From positions 1,922,001-1,986,000 of the forward strand of contig NZ_PVBS01000001.1 of assembly GCF_002980575.1 (NCBI RefSeq): DNA of 64,000 nt. The letters run 5' to 3'. Positions 43,950 to 52,207 of the stretch are shown one piece after another (positions within the stretch are counted from its first letter, which is position 1; each line of letters starts with the position of its first letter). The notes beneath the pieces are model-generated. The model searched no databases. It was not told the origin of the DNA and saw only the letters and a program-made list of their open reading frames with translations. A program made the position numbers and the translations under genes. Source of the DNA: Sphingobacterium gobiense (GTDB lineage Bacteria; Bacteroidota; Bacteroidia; Sphingobacteriales; Sphingobacteriaceae).

Positions 43950-44594
43950 TTATTGTCCCGTCCATGTTGAAGGATCTTTACGCCATTCTTCCAACAACGC
44001 TACATCAGATTCCAAAATATAACCGTTGTTGACCGCTACATTAATAAGCGCTTCATAGTTGCACAAGCTAAAGAACGGACATTTAGCTTCCGCGAAATTT
44101 TTAGCTGCTTGATCAAATCCATAGGTAAAGATGGAAACTAATCCTACCACATTACATCCCGCTTCGCGTAATGCTTCAACAGCCAACAAACTACTCTTAC
44201 CGGTAGATATTAAATCTTCTATGATAACCACGCGTTGTCCGCTAACAACTTCTCCTTCAATAAGATTTTGACGACCATGGTCTTTCGCGCTACTGCGAAC
44301 ATACGTAAAGGGTAAACCTAGGTCCTGAGCGACCAATACGCCTTGAGGTATTCCCGCTGTTGCCACACCCGATATCATTTCTACGGTTCCAAACTCCTCT
44401 TGAATTAACTGGGATAGCTGTTGGCGAATATAAGTTCGGATTGCCGGATGTGATAATGCAATACGATTATCACAATAAATTGGAGACTTCCAACCTGACG
44501 CCCAAACAAAAGGGTTTTTAGGTTGTAATTTTATTGCTTTAATTTGCAATAAGGATTCAGCAATTTTTTGTTCAACCTCATTTAACTTATTCAT
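43950..44594 (-). CDS. pyrE: Orotate phosphoribosyltransferase
   Basis: 214 residues. It joins orotate and PRPP to give OMP in pyrimidine synthesis. The PRPP motif VVIIEDLISTGKSSL is at about residues 122-136, the catalytic-loop Lys-rich FTYVRSSAKDHGRQN is present, and GVATAGIPQGVL contacts PRPP. The ATG shares bases with the divergent NUDIX start (CATG at 44592-44595). Confidence 0.95.
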   Translation of the reverse strand: MNKLNEVEQKIAESLLQIKAIKLQPKNPFVWASGWKSPIYCDNRIALSHPAIRTYIRQQLSQLIQEEFGTVEMISGVATAGIPQGVLVAQDLGLPFTYVRSSAKDHGRQNLIEGEVVSGQRVVIIEDLISTGKSSLLAVEALREAGCNVVGLVSIFTYGFDQAAKNFAEAKCPFFSLCNYEALINVAVNNGYILESDVALLEEWRKDPSTWTGQ

Positions 44595-45201
44595 GGCGCA
44601 AATTTATAAAATTTATATGAACGAATGTCAGCTTATTTTAGCTGATTTTCTTCCAAAGAAACTATCCAATGTTCAAACAATTGGTTTACAAGACATTGAT
44701 CTCGAAAAACTTTTTCAAGCATCCAAACAGAAAGCAACAAAGAACATAACTTATTTATATATACATCCTGATATTGAGAAGGTTTTTAAATCCATCTCGC
44801 AAAAAGTAGAAATTATTAAAGCTGCAGGAGGGCTCGTTAAAAATGGAGAAGGCGAATACTTGTTTATACACCGACTTGGAAAATGGGATTTACCCAAAGG
44901 TAAAGTAGAGAACAATGAAAAGATGAAAGAAGCTGCTGTCCGCGAAGTAGAAGAAGAGTGCGGCATTCGTATAAATTACTTAGGTCCAAAGCTTCAAACG
45001 ACCTATCACATCTACATCATGCGCGGAAAATTTGTATTGAAACAAACTAATTGGTACGAGATGGGGGTGAACAAATCACCAAAGTTGATTCCACAAAGTG
45101 AAGAAGACATTACGGATGCCCGCTGGATTGATAAAAGCGGTTTCGGAACTGTATTAGAAAATACATATCCATTAATTATGCAAATTATAGAGAAGATATG
45201 A
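44593..45201 (+). CDS. NUDIX hydrolase
   Basis: 202 residues. The Nudix box is GKVENNEKMKEAAVREVEEECGI (about residues 100-122, G-x5-E-x7-REVxEExGI). An N-terminal 70-residue domain (IYKIYMNECQLILADFLP) is typical of a Bacteroidota subgroup and supports the ATG at 44593. A later ATG at 44617 would avoid overlap with the pyrE promoter and remains possible. The enzyme hydrolyses a nucleoside-diphosphate-linked substrate, not identified. Confidence 0.87.
   Translation: MAQIYKIYMNECQLILADFLPKKLSNVQTIGLQDIDLEKLFQASKQKATKNITYLYIHPDIEKVFKSISQKVEIIKAAGGLVKNGEGEYLFIHRLGKWDLPKGKVENNEKMKEAAVREVEEECGIRINYLGPKLQTTYHIYIMRGKFVLKQTNWYEMGVNKSPKLIPQSEEDITDARWIDKSGFGTVLENTYPLIMQIIEKI
44599..44606 (-). promoter_or_regulatory. 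-7 box TAAATTTG of pyrE
   Basis: Minus-strand match ending 4 bases before the pyrE ATG. It lies inside the first codons of the NUDIX gene. Confidence 0.4.
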
Positions 45202-45208
45202 CTCAACG

Positions 45209-45239
45209 GAACAAGGGGGCTGTTACCGCCCCCTTGTTC
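45209..45239. terminator. Bidirectional terminator between NUDIX and Spy-like genes
   Basis: Perfect 12-bp stem GAACAAGGGGGC / GCCCCCTTGTTC with loop TGTTACC. Confidence 0.75.
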
Positions 45240-45277
45240 GCTAACACAAACTAAACTACATACAAACATTTATACCG

Positions 45278-45748
45278 TTAACTTTCAACATTTTCCGCGT
45301 CCGTCATTTTCTTTTCTATCATTCCTCTTTTCCTAAAATCCCTTTTTGTTCTCTTAAAGTTTCCTTTATGCCGTTGTGCATAACTTTTCTTTAAAAGCTC
45401 TTTTTGCTCAGTCGTCAAAATTTCACTCATTTTCTCTCGGGAATCCTTTATGTCTTCACGTTTTTTGTCGTGCAAATTTTTCATTTCTTCGCGGTGAGCT
45501 ACCGCTTGTATTGCTTGCTCCAATTGTATAGCATATACTTCTGATCGTTGGGCATCAGTAAATTTTAAATATTTATCCAAATGCTCCATTTTCAGTTTGG
45601 CGATCTCTTCCGGTGTACGTTGTATCTTTTTCTCCATTCGCGGTTTCCGGTCTTTAGTAATCGGACGCCTCGTACCTTTTTCTTCCTGTGCAAATGTTGC
45701 TAAACTAATCCCTGCAAATAACACTGCTAATGATAATGCCTTTTTCAT
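45278..45748 (-). CDS. Spy/CpxP-like periplasmic protein (DUF4890 type)
   Basis: 156 residues. Signal peptide LSLAVLFAGISLATFAQ, then a highly charged helical body: KMEHLDKYLKFTDAQRSEVYAI and MSEILTTEQKELLKKSY are two helix-turn units with LTxxQ-like motifs as in Spy/CpxP. Spy-type proteins act as periplasmic chaperones under envelope stress. The tail is rich in Lys/Arg. The function here is inferred from family only. Confidence 0.78.
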   Translation of the reverse strand: MKKALSLAVLFAGISLATFAQEEKGTRRPITKDRKPRMEKKIQRTPEEIAKLKMEHLDKYLKFTDAQRSEVYAIQLEQAIQAVAHREEMKNLHDKKREDIKDSREKMSEILTTEQKELLKKSYAQRHKGNFKRTKRDFRKRGMIEKKMTDAENVES

Positions 45749-45914
45749 AAATTTCGTGTTTTTGGTGAACTCTTATTTTTCTTCTTTAAAGAATAGATAC
45801 TAAATCCACACAAACGTTTAATTGATACGCGTTAAATAATGTTAACGACAAACGTCCTGTCAAAAAATAAGCAGGTCAAAATCAGTTCGTTTATGAAAAC
45901 CTAAAAATATTTTT

Positions 45915-45944
45915 TTGGAAAACCTAAAACATCTCCTATATTTG
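45915..45944 (+). promoter_or_regulatory. tRNA-Leu promoter
   Basis: TTG (45915-45917), 19-base spacer, TATATTTG (45937-45944): the best full promoter in the window. Confidence 0.75.
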
Positions 45945-45968
45945 CATCGTCAAACAAGGACACAGCAA

Positions 45969-46050
45969 GCCCAGCTGGCGGAATTGGTAGACGCGTTGGT
46001 CTCAAACACCAATATCTTCGGATGTGCCGGTTCGACTCCGGCGCTGGGTA
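45969..46050 (+). tRNA. tRNA-Leu (CAA)
   Basis: 82 bases, with acceptor GCCCAGC pairing with GCTGGGT (one G-U), a long variable arm (TATCTTCGGATGTG) as in class II tRNAs, T arm CCGG-TTCGACT-CCGG and anticodon loop CTCAAAC (anticodon CAA). The CCA end is not encoded. The D arm reads GCGGAATTGGTAGACGC. A strong terminator follows within 4 bases. Confidence 0.93.
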
Positions 46051-46053
46051 CAG

Positions 46054-46088
46054 GAAATCCCTTCTATCAATGATAGAAGGGATTTCTT
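46054..46088 (+). terminator. Terminator of tRNA-Leu
   Basis: Stem GAAATCCCTTCTATCA / TGATAGAAGGGATTTC with a minimal loop, followed by TT. Confidence 0.75.
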
Positions 46089-46218
46089 ATGTTAACCAAT
46101 TTAAAATAAAAGACTATTTATTTTATAAGAATGAATAGATTTTTCCAAAACAATTCCTTTTTTCAAAGGTTATTCTTATGACTTCTTGTTAGTTTTTAGA
46201 GGTTTTCCCAATATTATC

Positions 46219-48468
46219 ATGAAAAACTTTCACATGTATAAAAAAAGAACAATAATTGTATCAAATCGATTGCCAATACGGATAGAAAAAACCGATGGGG
46301 AGCTTAAATTTATTCAAAGTGAAGGAGGCTTAGCCACCGGGTTAGGTTCTATTTACAAACGAGACAATAATATTTGGATCGGCTGGCCGGGATATATCCC
46401 CGAATGCGAAGAAGAAAAAAAAATTATCCGCGAACAGCTAGCGGAACTTAACCTTATTCCTGTCTTTCTCACTCCAGAACAAATAGAAGGGTATTATGAA
46501 GGGTTTTCCAATGAAGTTTTATGGCCCATCTTTCATTATCGGCTATCTTACGCCATTTACAAGCAAGAAAACTGGCAGTACTACAAAGAAGTAAACCAAG
46601 CCTTTTGCGATGCTGTATGGGCAGAACAGCCTAATGACAAAGATGAAATATGGATTCATGATTACCAGTTAATGTTGCTTCCAAAATTAATTCGTCAGGG
46701 CGACGCCAATATATCCATAGGTTATTTTCAACATATCCCCTTCCCTCCTGACGAGATTTTTCGATGCATTCCATGGCGGAATGAATTATTGGAAGGTGTG
46801 TTAGGAGCCGATCTTATCGCTTTTCATACTTACAACGATACACAACATTTCTTAAATGCGGGCACCCATATATTGGGACTTACTATAAAAAACAACTGTT
46901 TGCAGATAGGCGACCGAAGTGTGTACGTTGAAGTTTATCCTATGGGCATAGACTACGACAAATTTAGCGCATTGGCAGAAAGCCCAGACGTGCAAACACG
47001 TGCCAGGTGTATAAAAGAGCACTATCAAAATCGCAAAATCATTCTTTCTATTGACCGGCTAGACTACAGCAAAGGCATACTCGAGCGCCTGTACGCGTTC
47101 GAAAACTTTTTGATTAAATATCCACAATATAGCAATCAAGTCGTCCTTTATATGCTGGTTGTTCCATCTCGCGATACCGTCCCGCAATACAAACGACTTC
47201 GCGATGAAATCGATCGGCTCGTCGGCCACATCAACGCCGTATATGGAACAAACGAGTGGACCCCTATTGCTTACTACTACAACACTTATCCAGTGGAGGA
47301 GCTATCGGCGTTGTATGCCGCCGCAGACGTTTGTTTAGTCACTTCTCTTCGCGACGGAATGAATCTCGTCTGCAAAGAATACGTGGCCAGTAAGGAGAAC
47401 GAGCAAGGCGTGCTTATCCTGAGCGAGCTAGCCGGTGCATCCAAGGAACTACTAGATGCTATTCAAGTAAACCCCAACGCGATCGACGAAATCAGCAATG
47501 CCATTGTTCAAGCCATAAAGATGCCGGAAGAGGAACAGCGGAAACGCATGGATGCCAATATCGCCATCGTCAAAAAATTCAACATCAACCACTGGGTCAG
47601 GTTGTTTTTTAATCGCTTGCGTGAAATTAAACATATCCAGAAGAATGAAATGTCGCGCAAGGTGCGCGAAGGGGTTAGGGAAATGATTTTCAATCAGTAC
47701 CAAAATAGCCAAAAGCGGTTGTTCTTTTTAGACTATGATGGTACGCTAATCGGATTTCACAAAGACGCCGACGACGCTGCCCCGACCACTTCGCTCTATC
47801 GTATTTTGGAAAAGTTACAATCGGATAATGAAAATCAAATAGTCATTATTAGTGGTCGCCCTCGCGAAACATTGACACGATGGTTTGGTGATAAAGATTA
47901 CTACCTAGTAGCGGAGCACGGCGCATGGACGAATTATCCCGCACACACGTGGACGCATCGCCCGCAACTTTCCAATCGGTGGAAAATTCCCGTAAAACAT
48001 ATTATGACCAAATTTGCCAACATCACAGCAGGTGCTTCCGTCGAAGAAAAAAGTTATTCGCTGGCTTGGCATTACCGGAAGGCACAACAAGGGCTAGGAC
48101 AGCTTCGCTCGCAGGAACTAGTAGACTCCCTTCGCTATCTAATTCCGCAACACGGACTGCAGCTGCTTCAAGGCGACAAAGTCATCGAAGTAAAAAACGG
48201 TGAAGTCAACAAAGGTTTGGCAGCCCTCGAAATTGTGAACCATTATAAACCCGACTTTATTTTTGCGATGGGTGATGATGTAACCGATGAAGATATGTTT
48301 ATCGAACTTCCTTCTTCGGCGCTTACCGTTAAAGTGGGAAATAAAAAATCAGAAGCACATTTTTATGTGGAAAACCAGGAAGACGCCGTAAATCTTGTTC
48401 ACTATTTCGTTGAAAAAATTGAATCCACACAGCGCATCAAATCAAGCCCTCAAACAATACGAATATGA
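46219..48468 (+). CDS. Bifunctional trehalose-6-phosphate synthase/phosphatase
   Basis: 749 residues from the ATG at 46219; the upstream TTG at 46186 is less likely. The GT20 synthase half (1-~475) has SNRLPIRI, GGLATGL, the catalytic/acceptor motifs HIPFPPDEIFRCIPWR, DRLDYSKGI and SLRDGMNLVCKEYVA. The phosphatase half (about 500-740) is a HAD domain with LDYDGTLIGF, SGRPRE and AMGDDVTDEDMF. UDP- or other NDP-glucose plus glucose 6-phosphate would give trehalose in two steps. The stop overlaps the next start (ATGA), so the GH15 gene is coupled. Confidence 0.93.
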   Translation: MKNFHMYKKRTIIVSNRLPIRIEKTDGELKFIQSEGGLATGLGSIYKRDNNIWIGWPGYIPECEEEKKIIREQLAELNLIPVFLTPEQIEGYYEGFSNEVLWPIFHYRLSYAIYKQENWQYYKEVNQAFCDAVWAEQPNDKDEIWIHDYQLMLLPKLIRQGDANISIGYFQHIPFPPDEIFRCIPWRNELLEGVLGADLIAFHTYNDTQHFLNAGTHILGLTIKNNCLQIGDRSVYVEVYPMGIDYDKFSALAESPDVQTRARCIKEHYQNRKIILSIDRLDYSKGILERLYAFENFLIKYPQYSNQVVLYMLVVPSRDTVPQYKRLRDEIDRLVGHINAVYGTNEWTPIAYYYNTYPVEELSALYAAADVCLVTSLRDGMNLVCKEYVASKENEQGVLILSELAGASKELLDAIQVNPNAIDEISNAIVQAIKMPEEEQRKRMDANIAIVKKFNINHWVRLFFNRLREIKHIQKNEMSRKVREGVREMIFNQYQNSQKRLFFLDYDGTLIGFHKDADDAAPTTSLYRILEKLQSDNENQIVIISGRPRETLTRWFGDKDYYLVAEHGAWTNYPAHTWTHRPQLSNRWKIPVKHIMTKFANITAGASVEEKSYSLAWHYRKAQQGLGQLRSQELVDSLRYLIPQHGLQLLQGDKVIEVKNGEVNKGLAALEIVNHYKPDFIFAMGDDVTDEDMFIELPSSALTVKVGNKKSEAHFYVENQEDAVNLVHYFVEKIESTQRIKSSPQTIRI

Positions 48469-50273
48469 ATCAAAAAACAAGGCACAAATATAACTCGGGC
48501 ATCATAGGCAACTGTGCTTATATTGCGCATATTGAACAGGACACCAATGTAAACTGGTTGTGCTGGCCTTCCTTTCAAGATTCTTTTGTCTTTGGCAGTT
48601 TGCTGGATAAAAAACTTGGAGGAACTTTCTGTATTCTACCTACCGGCGAACCGACCAATAACAAACAATTCTATTTAGAGAATACAAATATATTATGTAC
48701 CGAAATAGAAGCCAAAGATGGTGCCTACCGGGTTACGGATTTTGCTCCTCGTTTTGAGCAATATGAACGCTACTATAAGCCGCTAACGCTGATCAGAAAA
48801 GTGGAGCCAATGAGAGGCAATCCAAAAATCCGTGTTATATGTGAGCCAACCTACGAATATGGTGGCAAGTCGTTCCATCGGTACAGAGGCAGTAACCATG
48901 TGCAGTTCGAAATGGAACATATTAAGATGCGTCTTGCTACAAATATGCCGGTTAGTCATTTTTTTGACGATAGTACACATGTATTGAGCCAACCCGTTTA
49001 TTTGATATTAACTTACGGCAGTCCCTTTGAGGCCCCTATTGCCCGCACTGCAGAAGATTTTCTTTTACGCACAAAAGAATATTGGCATAAGTGGGTGAAA
49101 AACGCTTCTATTCCTGCATTTTATCAAAAAGAAGTCATTCGATCGGCCCTTACGCTTAAAATGCACCAATATGAAGACACAGGAGCAATCATCGCTGCTA
49201 GTACGACCAGCTTACCGGAATACCCGGGATCCGGCCGAAATTGGGATTATAGATTTTGCTGGTTGCGCGATAGTTATTATGTGCTAACGGCACTGAGTCA
49301 TTTAGGGCAGTTCGAGGAAATGGAGAGGTATGCTTCCTATATTGCCAACATTAGCCAAAATGACACAGGCAGACTACAGCCGCTATACGGCATTATGGGG
49401 CAATCGGATTTAGAAGAATATACCATTCCATATCTGGACGGTTATCTTGGAAACAAACCTATTCGAATTGGTAATCAAGCTTCCGAACACATCCAAAACG
49501 ACGTATACGGACAAGCGCTTATTGCGTTGCTTCCGTTGTTTTCTGACCATCGCTTTCGCCATCAAAACTTACATACGGCAAAAGCATGGACACATCTTAT
49601 CCTTCAGAAAATGGCACAGACCATCGATGAGAAAGATGCTGGAATATGGGAGTTCAGGAATTTTCAAAATCGTCATTGTTATTCCAACTTATTCCAATGG
49701 GCTGGGGCTACGGCAGCACTCAAAATCGCCAAACAATATGGTTTTAAAGACATCGAACAACAGGCGAGTACCATTCGCGCGCAAGCGGAAAAGCATATTG
49801 AAAGCTGCTATGATTTAGAAAGAGAAGTATATACCAATGCTTTTGAAAGCCAAAGCCTGGACGCATCCACGCTACAGCTTATTATGATGAACTATTTAGA
49901 TCCCTCATCAGAAAAAGCAAAAAAACACCTTAAACAGTTAGAACAGGAGCTAAAAGGCAAGCATGGCTTATTTTACCGATATATGCACAAAGACGACTTT
50001 GGAAAGCCAAAATCGACATTTCTGGTATGCGCATTCTGGTATGTAGAAGCATTAGCCTGTGTTGGTCGTTTAGACGAAGCCCAAGAAGTATTTAAACAGC
50101 TTTTATCCTTTGCGAATCATCTCATGCTTTTCAGTGAGGATGTTCACGAAGATGACGGTTCCCAATGGGGCAATTTCCCACAAGCCTATAGCCATGTGGG
50201 ATTAATAAATGCCGCTTATCGTATAGCGGTCAAATTGGATAAACCTACTTTTTTCGATAGTTTATATGAATAG
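48465..50273 (+). CDS. Glycoside hydrolase family 15 protein (trehalase/glucoamylase-like)
   Basis: 602 residues. An N-terminal beta-sandwich (to about 250) precedes the (alpha/alpha)6 barrel with GRNWDYRFCWLRDSYYVLTAL. Likely acid and base are E396 in DAGIWEFR and E558 in FSEDVHEDDGSQWGNFPQAYSH. GH15 members include glucoamylases and trehalases (e.g. the mycobacterial type). There is no signal peptide, so it is cytoplasmic. Its 4-bp overlap with the trehalose synthase/phosphatase gene suggests that it acts on trehalose, possibly to regulate its level. Confidence 0.88.
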   Translation: MNQKTRHKYNSGIIGNCAYIAHIEQDTNVNWLCWPSFQDSFVFGSLLDKKLGGTFCILPTGEPTNNKQFYLENTNILCTEIEAKDGAYRVTDFAPRFEQYERYYKPLTLIRKVEPMRGNPKIRVICEPTYEYGGKSFHRYRGSNHVQFEMEHIKMRLATNMPVSHFFDDSTHVLSQPVYLILTYGSPFEAPIARTAEDFLLRTKEYWHKWVKNASIPAFYQKEVIRSALTLKMHQYEDTGAIIAASTTSLPEYPGSGRNWDYRFCWLRDSYYVLTALSHLGQFEEMERYASYIANISQNDTGRLQPLYGIMGQSDLEEYTIPYLDGYLGNKPIRIGNQASEHIQNDVYGQALIALLPLFSDHRFRHQNLHTAKAWTHLILQKMAQTIDEKDAGIWEFRNFQNRHCYSNLFQWAGATAALKIAKQYGFKDIEQQASTIRAQAEKHIESCYDLEREVYTNAFESQSLDASTLQLIMMNYLDPSSEKAKKHLKQLEQELKGKHGLFYRYMHKDDFGKPKSTFLVCAFWYVEALACVGRLDEAQEVFKQLLSFANHLMLFSEDVHEDDGSQWGNFPQAYSHVGLINAAYRIAVKLDKPTFFDSLYE

Positions 50274-50278
50274 TTAGG

Positions 50279-50310
50279 AAATTCGATCCGTTAGCGGACG
50301 GATCGAATTT
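50279..50310. terminator. Bidirectional terminator after the GH15 gene
   Basis: Perfect 12-bp stem AAATTCGATCCG / CGGATCGAATTT with an 8-base loop, 1 bp from the convergent regulator stop. Confidence 0.75.
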
Positions 50311-50311
50311 A

Positions 50312-51001
50312 TTAGGATACTTCAAACTTATAGCCCACACCCTTGACGGTTGAAACGTAATGATCTCCGATTTTTTCCCTTAGCTTGCGGATATGTACGT
50401 CGATGGTTCGATTCGTAACCACCACGGAGTCTTCCCAAATGGCTTTTAGTATCTGTTCCCTCGTAAAAACCTTATTTGGCTTTGAAGCCAAAAGATAAAG
50501 TAACTCAAATTCCTTCTTTGCCAAAACAATCTTTTCTCCATCGCGATATACTAAAAAGGAATCCCTATCGATAACCAGATCCAAGATTTCTAGTTTATCT
50601 GCGTGATCAATTCCCGATTCCGTATTATTACGCCGCAATATAGCATTGATACGGCTCATTAAAGCACGTGGTTTGATCGGTTTCGCTATGTAGTCGTCAG
50701 CACCCACATTAAAACCAGCGATTTCAGAATACTCTTCGCTCCTGGCAGTAAGAAAAACCATGAAAGTATGTTTAAACTCCGGCATAGAGCGCATTAGACG
50801 ACAAGCTTCGATTCCATCCATTTCTGGCATCATAACGTCTAAGATAATTAAGTCAGGATTAGCCTGTTTCGCTACTTCTATCCCCTCTTTACCATTGTAC
50901 GCTTGATAAACTTGATAGCCTTCTTTTGTAAGACTATAGGATATTAAATCGACGATATCTCGTTCATCATCTACCACTAGTATTTTTTGATTGGCGTTCA
51001 T
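50312..51001 (-). CDS. OmpR/PhoB-family response regulator, no kinase beside it
   Basis: 229 residues. Receiver domain (1-120) with D11-D12, phospho-acceptor D55 in LIILDVMMPE and Lys in DYIAKPIKPRAL. The winged-helix trans_reg_C domain (about 130-229) has the recognition helix TNRTIDVHIRKLREKIG and ends VKGVGYKFE. No histidine kinase gene is adjacent. Four hexamers at an 11-bp period lie upstream of the gene, resembling PhoB/PhoP-type boxes and suggesting autoregulation. Confidence 0.92.
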   Translation of the reverse strand: MNANQKILVVDDERDIVDLISYSLTKEGYQVYQAYNGKEGIEVAKQANPDLIILDVMMPEMDGIEACRLMRSMPEFKHTFMVFLTARSEEYSEIAGFNVGADDYIAKPIKPRALMSRINAILRRNNTESGIDHADKLEILDLVIDRDSFLVYRDGEKIVLAKKEFELLYLLASKPNKVFTREQILKAIWEDSVVVTNRTIDVHIRKLREKIGDHYVSTVKGVGYKFEVS

Positions 51002-51014
51002 TATTGTTTTTTTG

Positions 51015-51022
51015 CTAAATTA
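51015..51022 (-). promoter_or_regulatory. Weak -7 box TAATTTAG before the response regulator
   Basis: One mismatch to TAnnTTTG. The hexamer array begins 10 bases upstream and covers the -33 region, as in activator-dependent Pho promoters. Confidence 0.3.
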
Positions 51023-51031
51023 TGTACTAAA

Positions 51032-51070
51032 TGGTAAGACAACGTTAAAAAGATGTTATCAAATTGTTAA
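51032..51070 (-). promoter_or_regulatory. Four hexamers at an exact 11-bp period, candidate PhoB-like box
   Basis: Plus-strand hexamers TGGTAA (51032), CGTTAA (51043), TGTTAT (51054) and TGTTAA (51065); on the minus strand TTAACA, ATAACA, TTAACG, TTACCA with 5-base gaps. OmpR/PhoB-type dimers bind direct repeats spaced 11 bp. Confidence 0.5.
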
Positions 51071-51096
51071 CCACTTAACAGTTGTTAAATGTTTTT

Positions 51097-52191
51097 TTAA
51101 TTTAAAGTTTGCTTCAAAAATGCTTCAAGTTCCTTACCTCGCAAATTTTTAGCTAATATTTTGCCGGCTGGGTCTACTATATAAGAAGTAGGAATAGCTT
51201 TGATTCGATAGTTTATAACCAAATCAGAGCTCCATGCCTGTAAATCTGAAACCTGTGTCCATTCTAATCGATCTGCCTCGATGGCACGCATCCAGCTGCC
51301 TGGATTATTATCCAACGATACGCCCAATACGGTGAATCCTTTGTCTTTAAAAGCGTGATATTGTTTCACGATATTCGGATTTTCTTGTCTACATGGAGCG
51401 CACCAGGAAGCCCAAAAATCAACCAGCACATAATTCCCCCTGAAATCAGAAAGCTTCACTGTCCTGTTATTCGGTGTAAACGACTCAATTTCGGGCGCAG
51501 GCTGCCCTACAGCCAATCTTTTTAGTTTCTTTGCTTCCTCTTTAAATTGAGAAACATAACGATTATCCGTAAATTTATCTTCGATTTCATCGGCATACGC
51601 GATAATCTCCGACTCCGCAATATCTGGATCTAGGGTGCTGATAGCATAAAACCCCGCTAGATTTTTATTTTGCTCCGCAAATGTTATTACCTGCTGCGTA
51701 TATAACGACAACTTCGATTTAAACTCCATTAAATAGTCAAAGCGTAAACTTTCGATCTCTTCCGCTGATTTATTTAAAGTAGCCTTAGCAAAAGCACCTT
51801 GCAAGGAATCTTGCACGAATTCTTTACGACGCTGATAAGGAGCAAACTCTTTTAATGCAGACGTCAATTCAGAGCCTTCTATTTGATAGTCCTCTGGATT
51901 ATGCATATCGGCTACAAACTTCAATGGCTCTCCGGGGGTTAAAATAACTGGATACTTATTGTTTCCTATTTGAATAGAAAGCAAGCGAGACTGCGTCGCC
52001 TGCCGTTCAAATTTAAATTTATTCCCGTTTGCAAGATAGACAGAGTCCAGCTTTCTATCACCTTCGTAAAAAGCAATGACCTTTACATTTCCAGGGTTGT
52101 CAATGTGTCCATATATATGAATCACATCCGTCCGCGAACACGCACAAAACAATGCGATCAATAAAACAAGTAAACCAATAGTTTTCTTCAT
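51097..52191 (-). CDS. TlpA/ResA-like thiol-disulfide oxidoreductase with DUF4369
   Basis: 364 residues. Lipoprotein-type signal LIALFCACSR, a DUF4369 domain (about 22-105: YGHIDNPGNVKVIAFYEGDRKLDS), a helical linker (to about 235), then a TlpA/AhpC domain with FWASWCAPCRQENP (CxxC) and FTVLGVSLDNNPG. Found widely in Bacteroidota as periplasmic reductants for cytochrome maturation or protein folding. It lies 16 bp after alaS on the same strand. Confidence 0.9.
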   Translation of the reverse strand: MKKTIGLLVLLIALFCACSRTDVIHIYGHIDNPGNVKVIAFYEGDRKLDSVYLANGNKFKFERQATQSRLLSIQIGNNKYPVILTPGEPLKFVADMHNPEDYQIEGSELTSALKEFAPYQRRKEFVQDSLQGAFAKATLNKSAEEIESLRFDYLMEFKSKLSLYTQQVITFAEQNKNLAGFYAISTLDPDIAESEIIAYADEIEDKFTDNRYVSQFKEEAKKLKRLAVGQPAPEIESFTPNNRTVKLSDFRGNYVLVDFWASWCAPCRQENPNIVKQYHAFKDKGFTVLGVSLDNNPGSWMRAIEADRLEWTQVSDLQAWSSDLVINYRIKAIPTSYIVDPAGKILAKNLRGKELEAFLKQTLN

Positions 52192-52207
52192 TTCTATTCA
52201 TTTTGTG

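Noticed and set aside
45815..45845. GTTAA-type repeats before the tRNA-Leu promoter, like those at 51032-51070
   Set aside because: The spacings are 15 and 10 bp, not a constant 11, so no regular box is supported.
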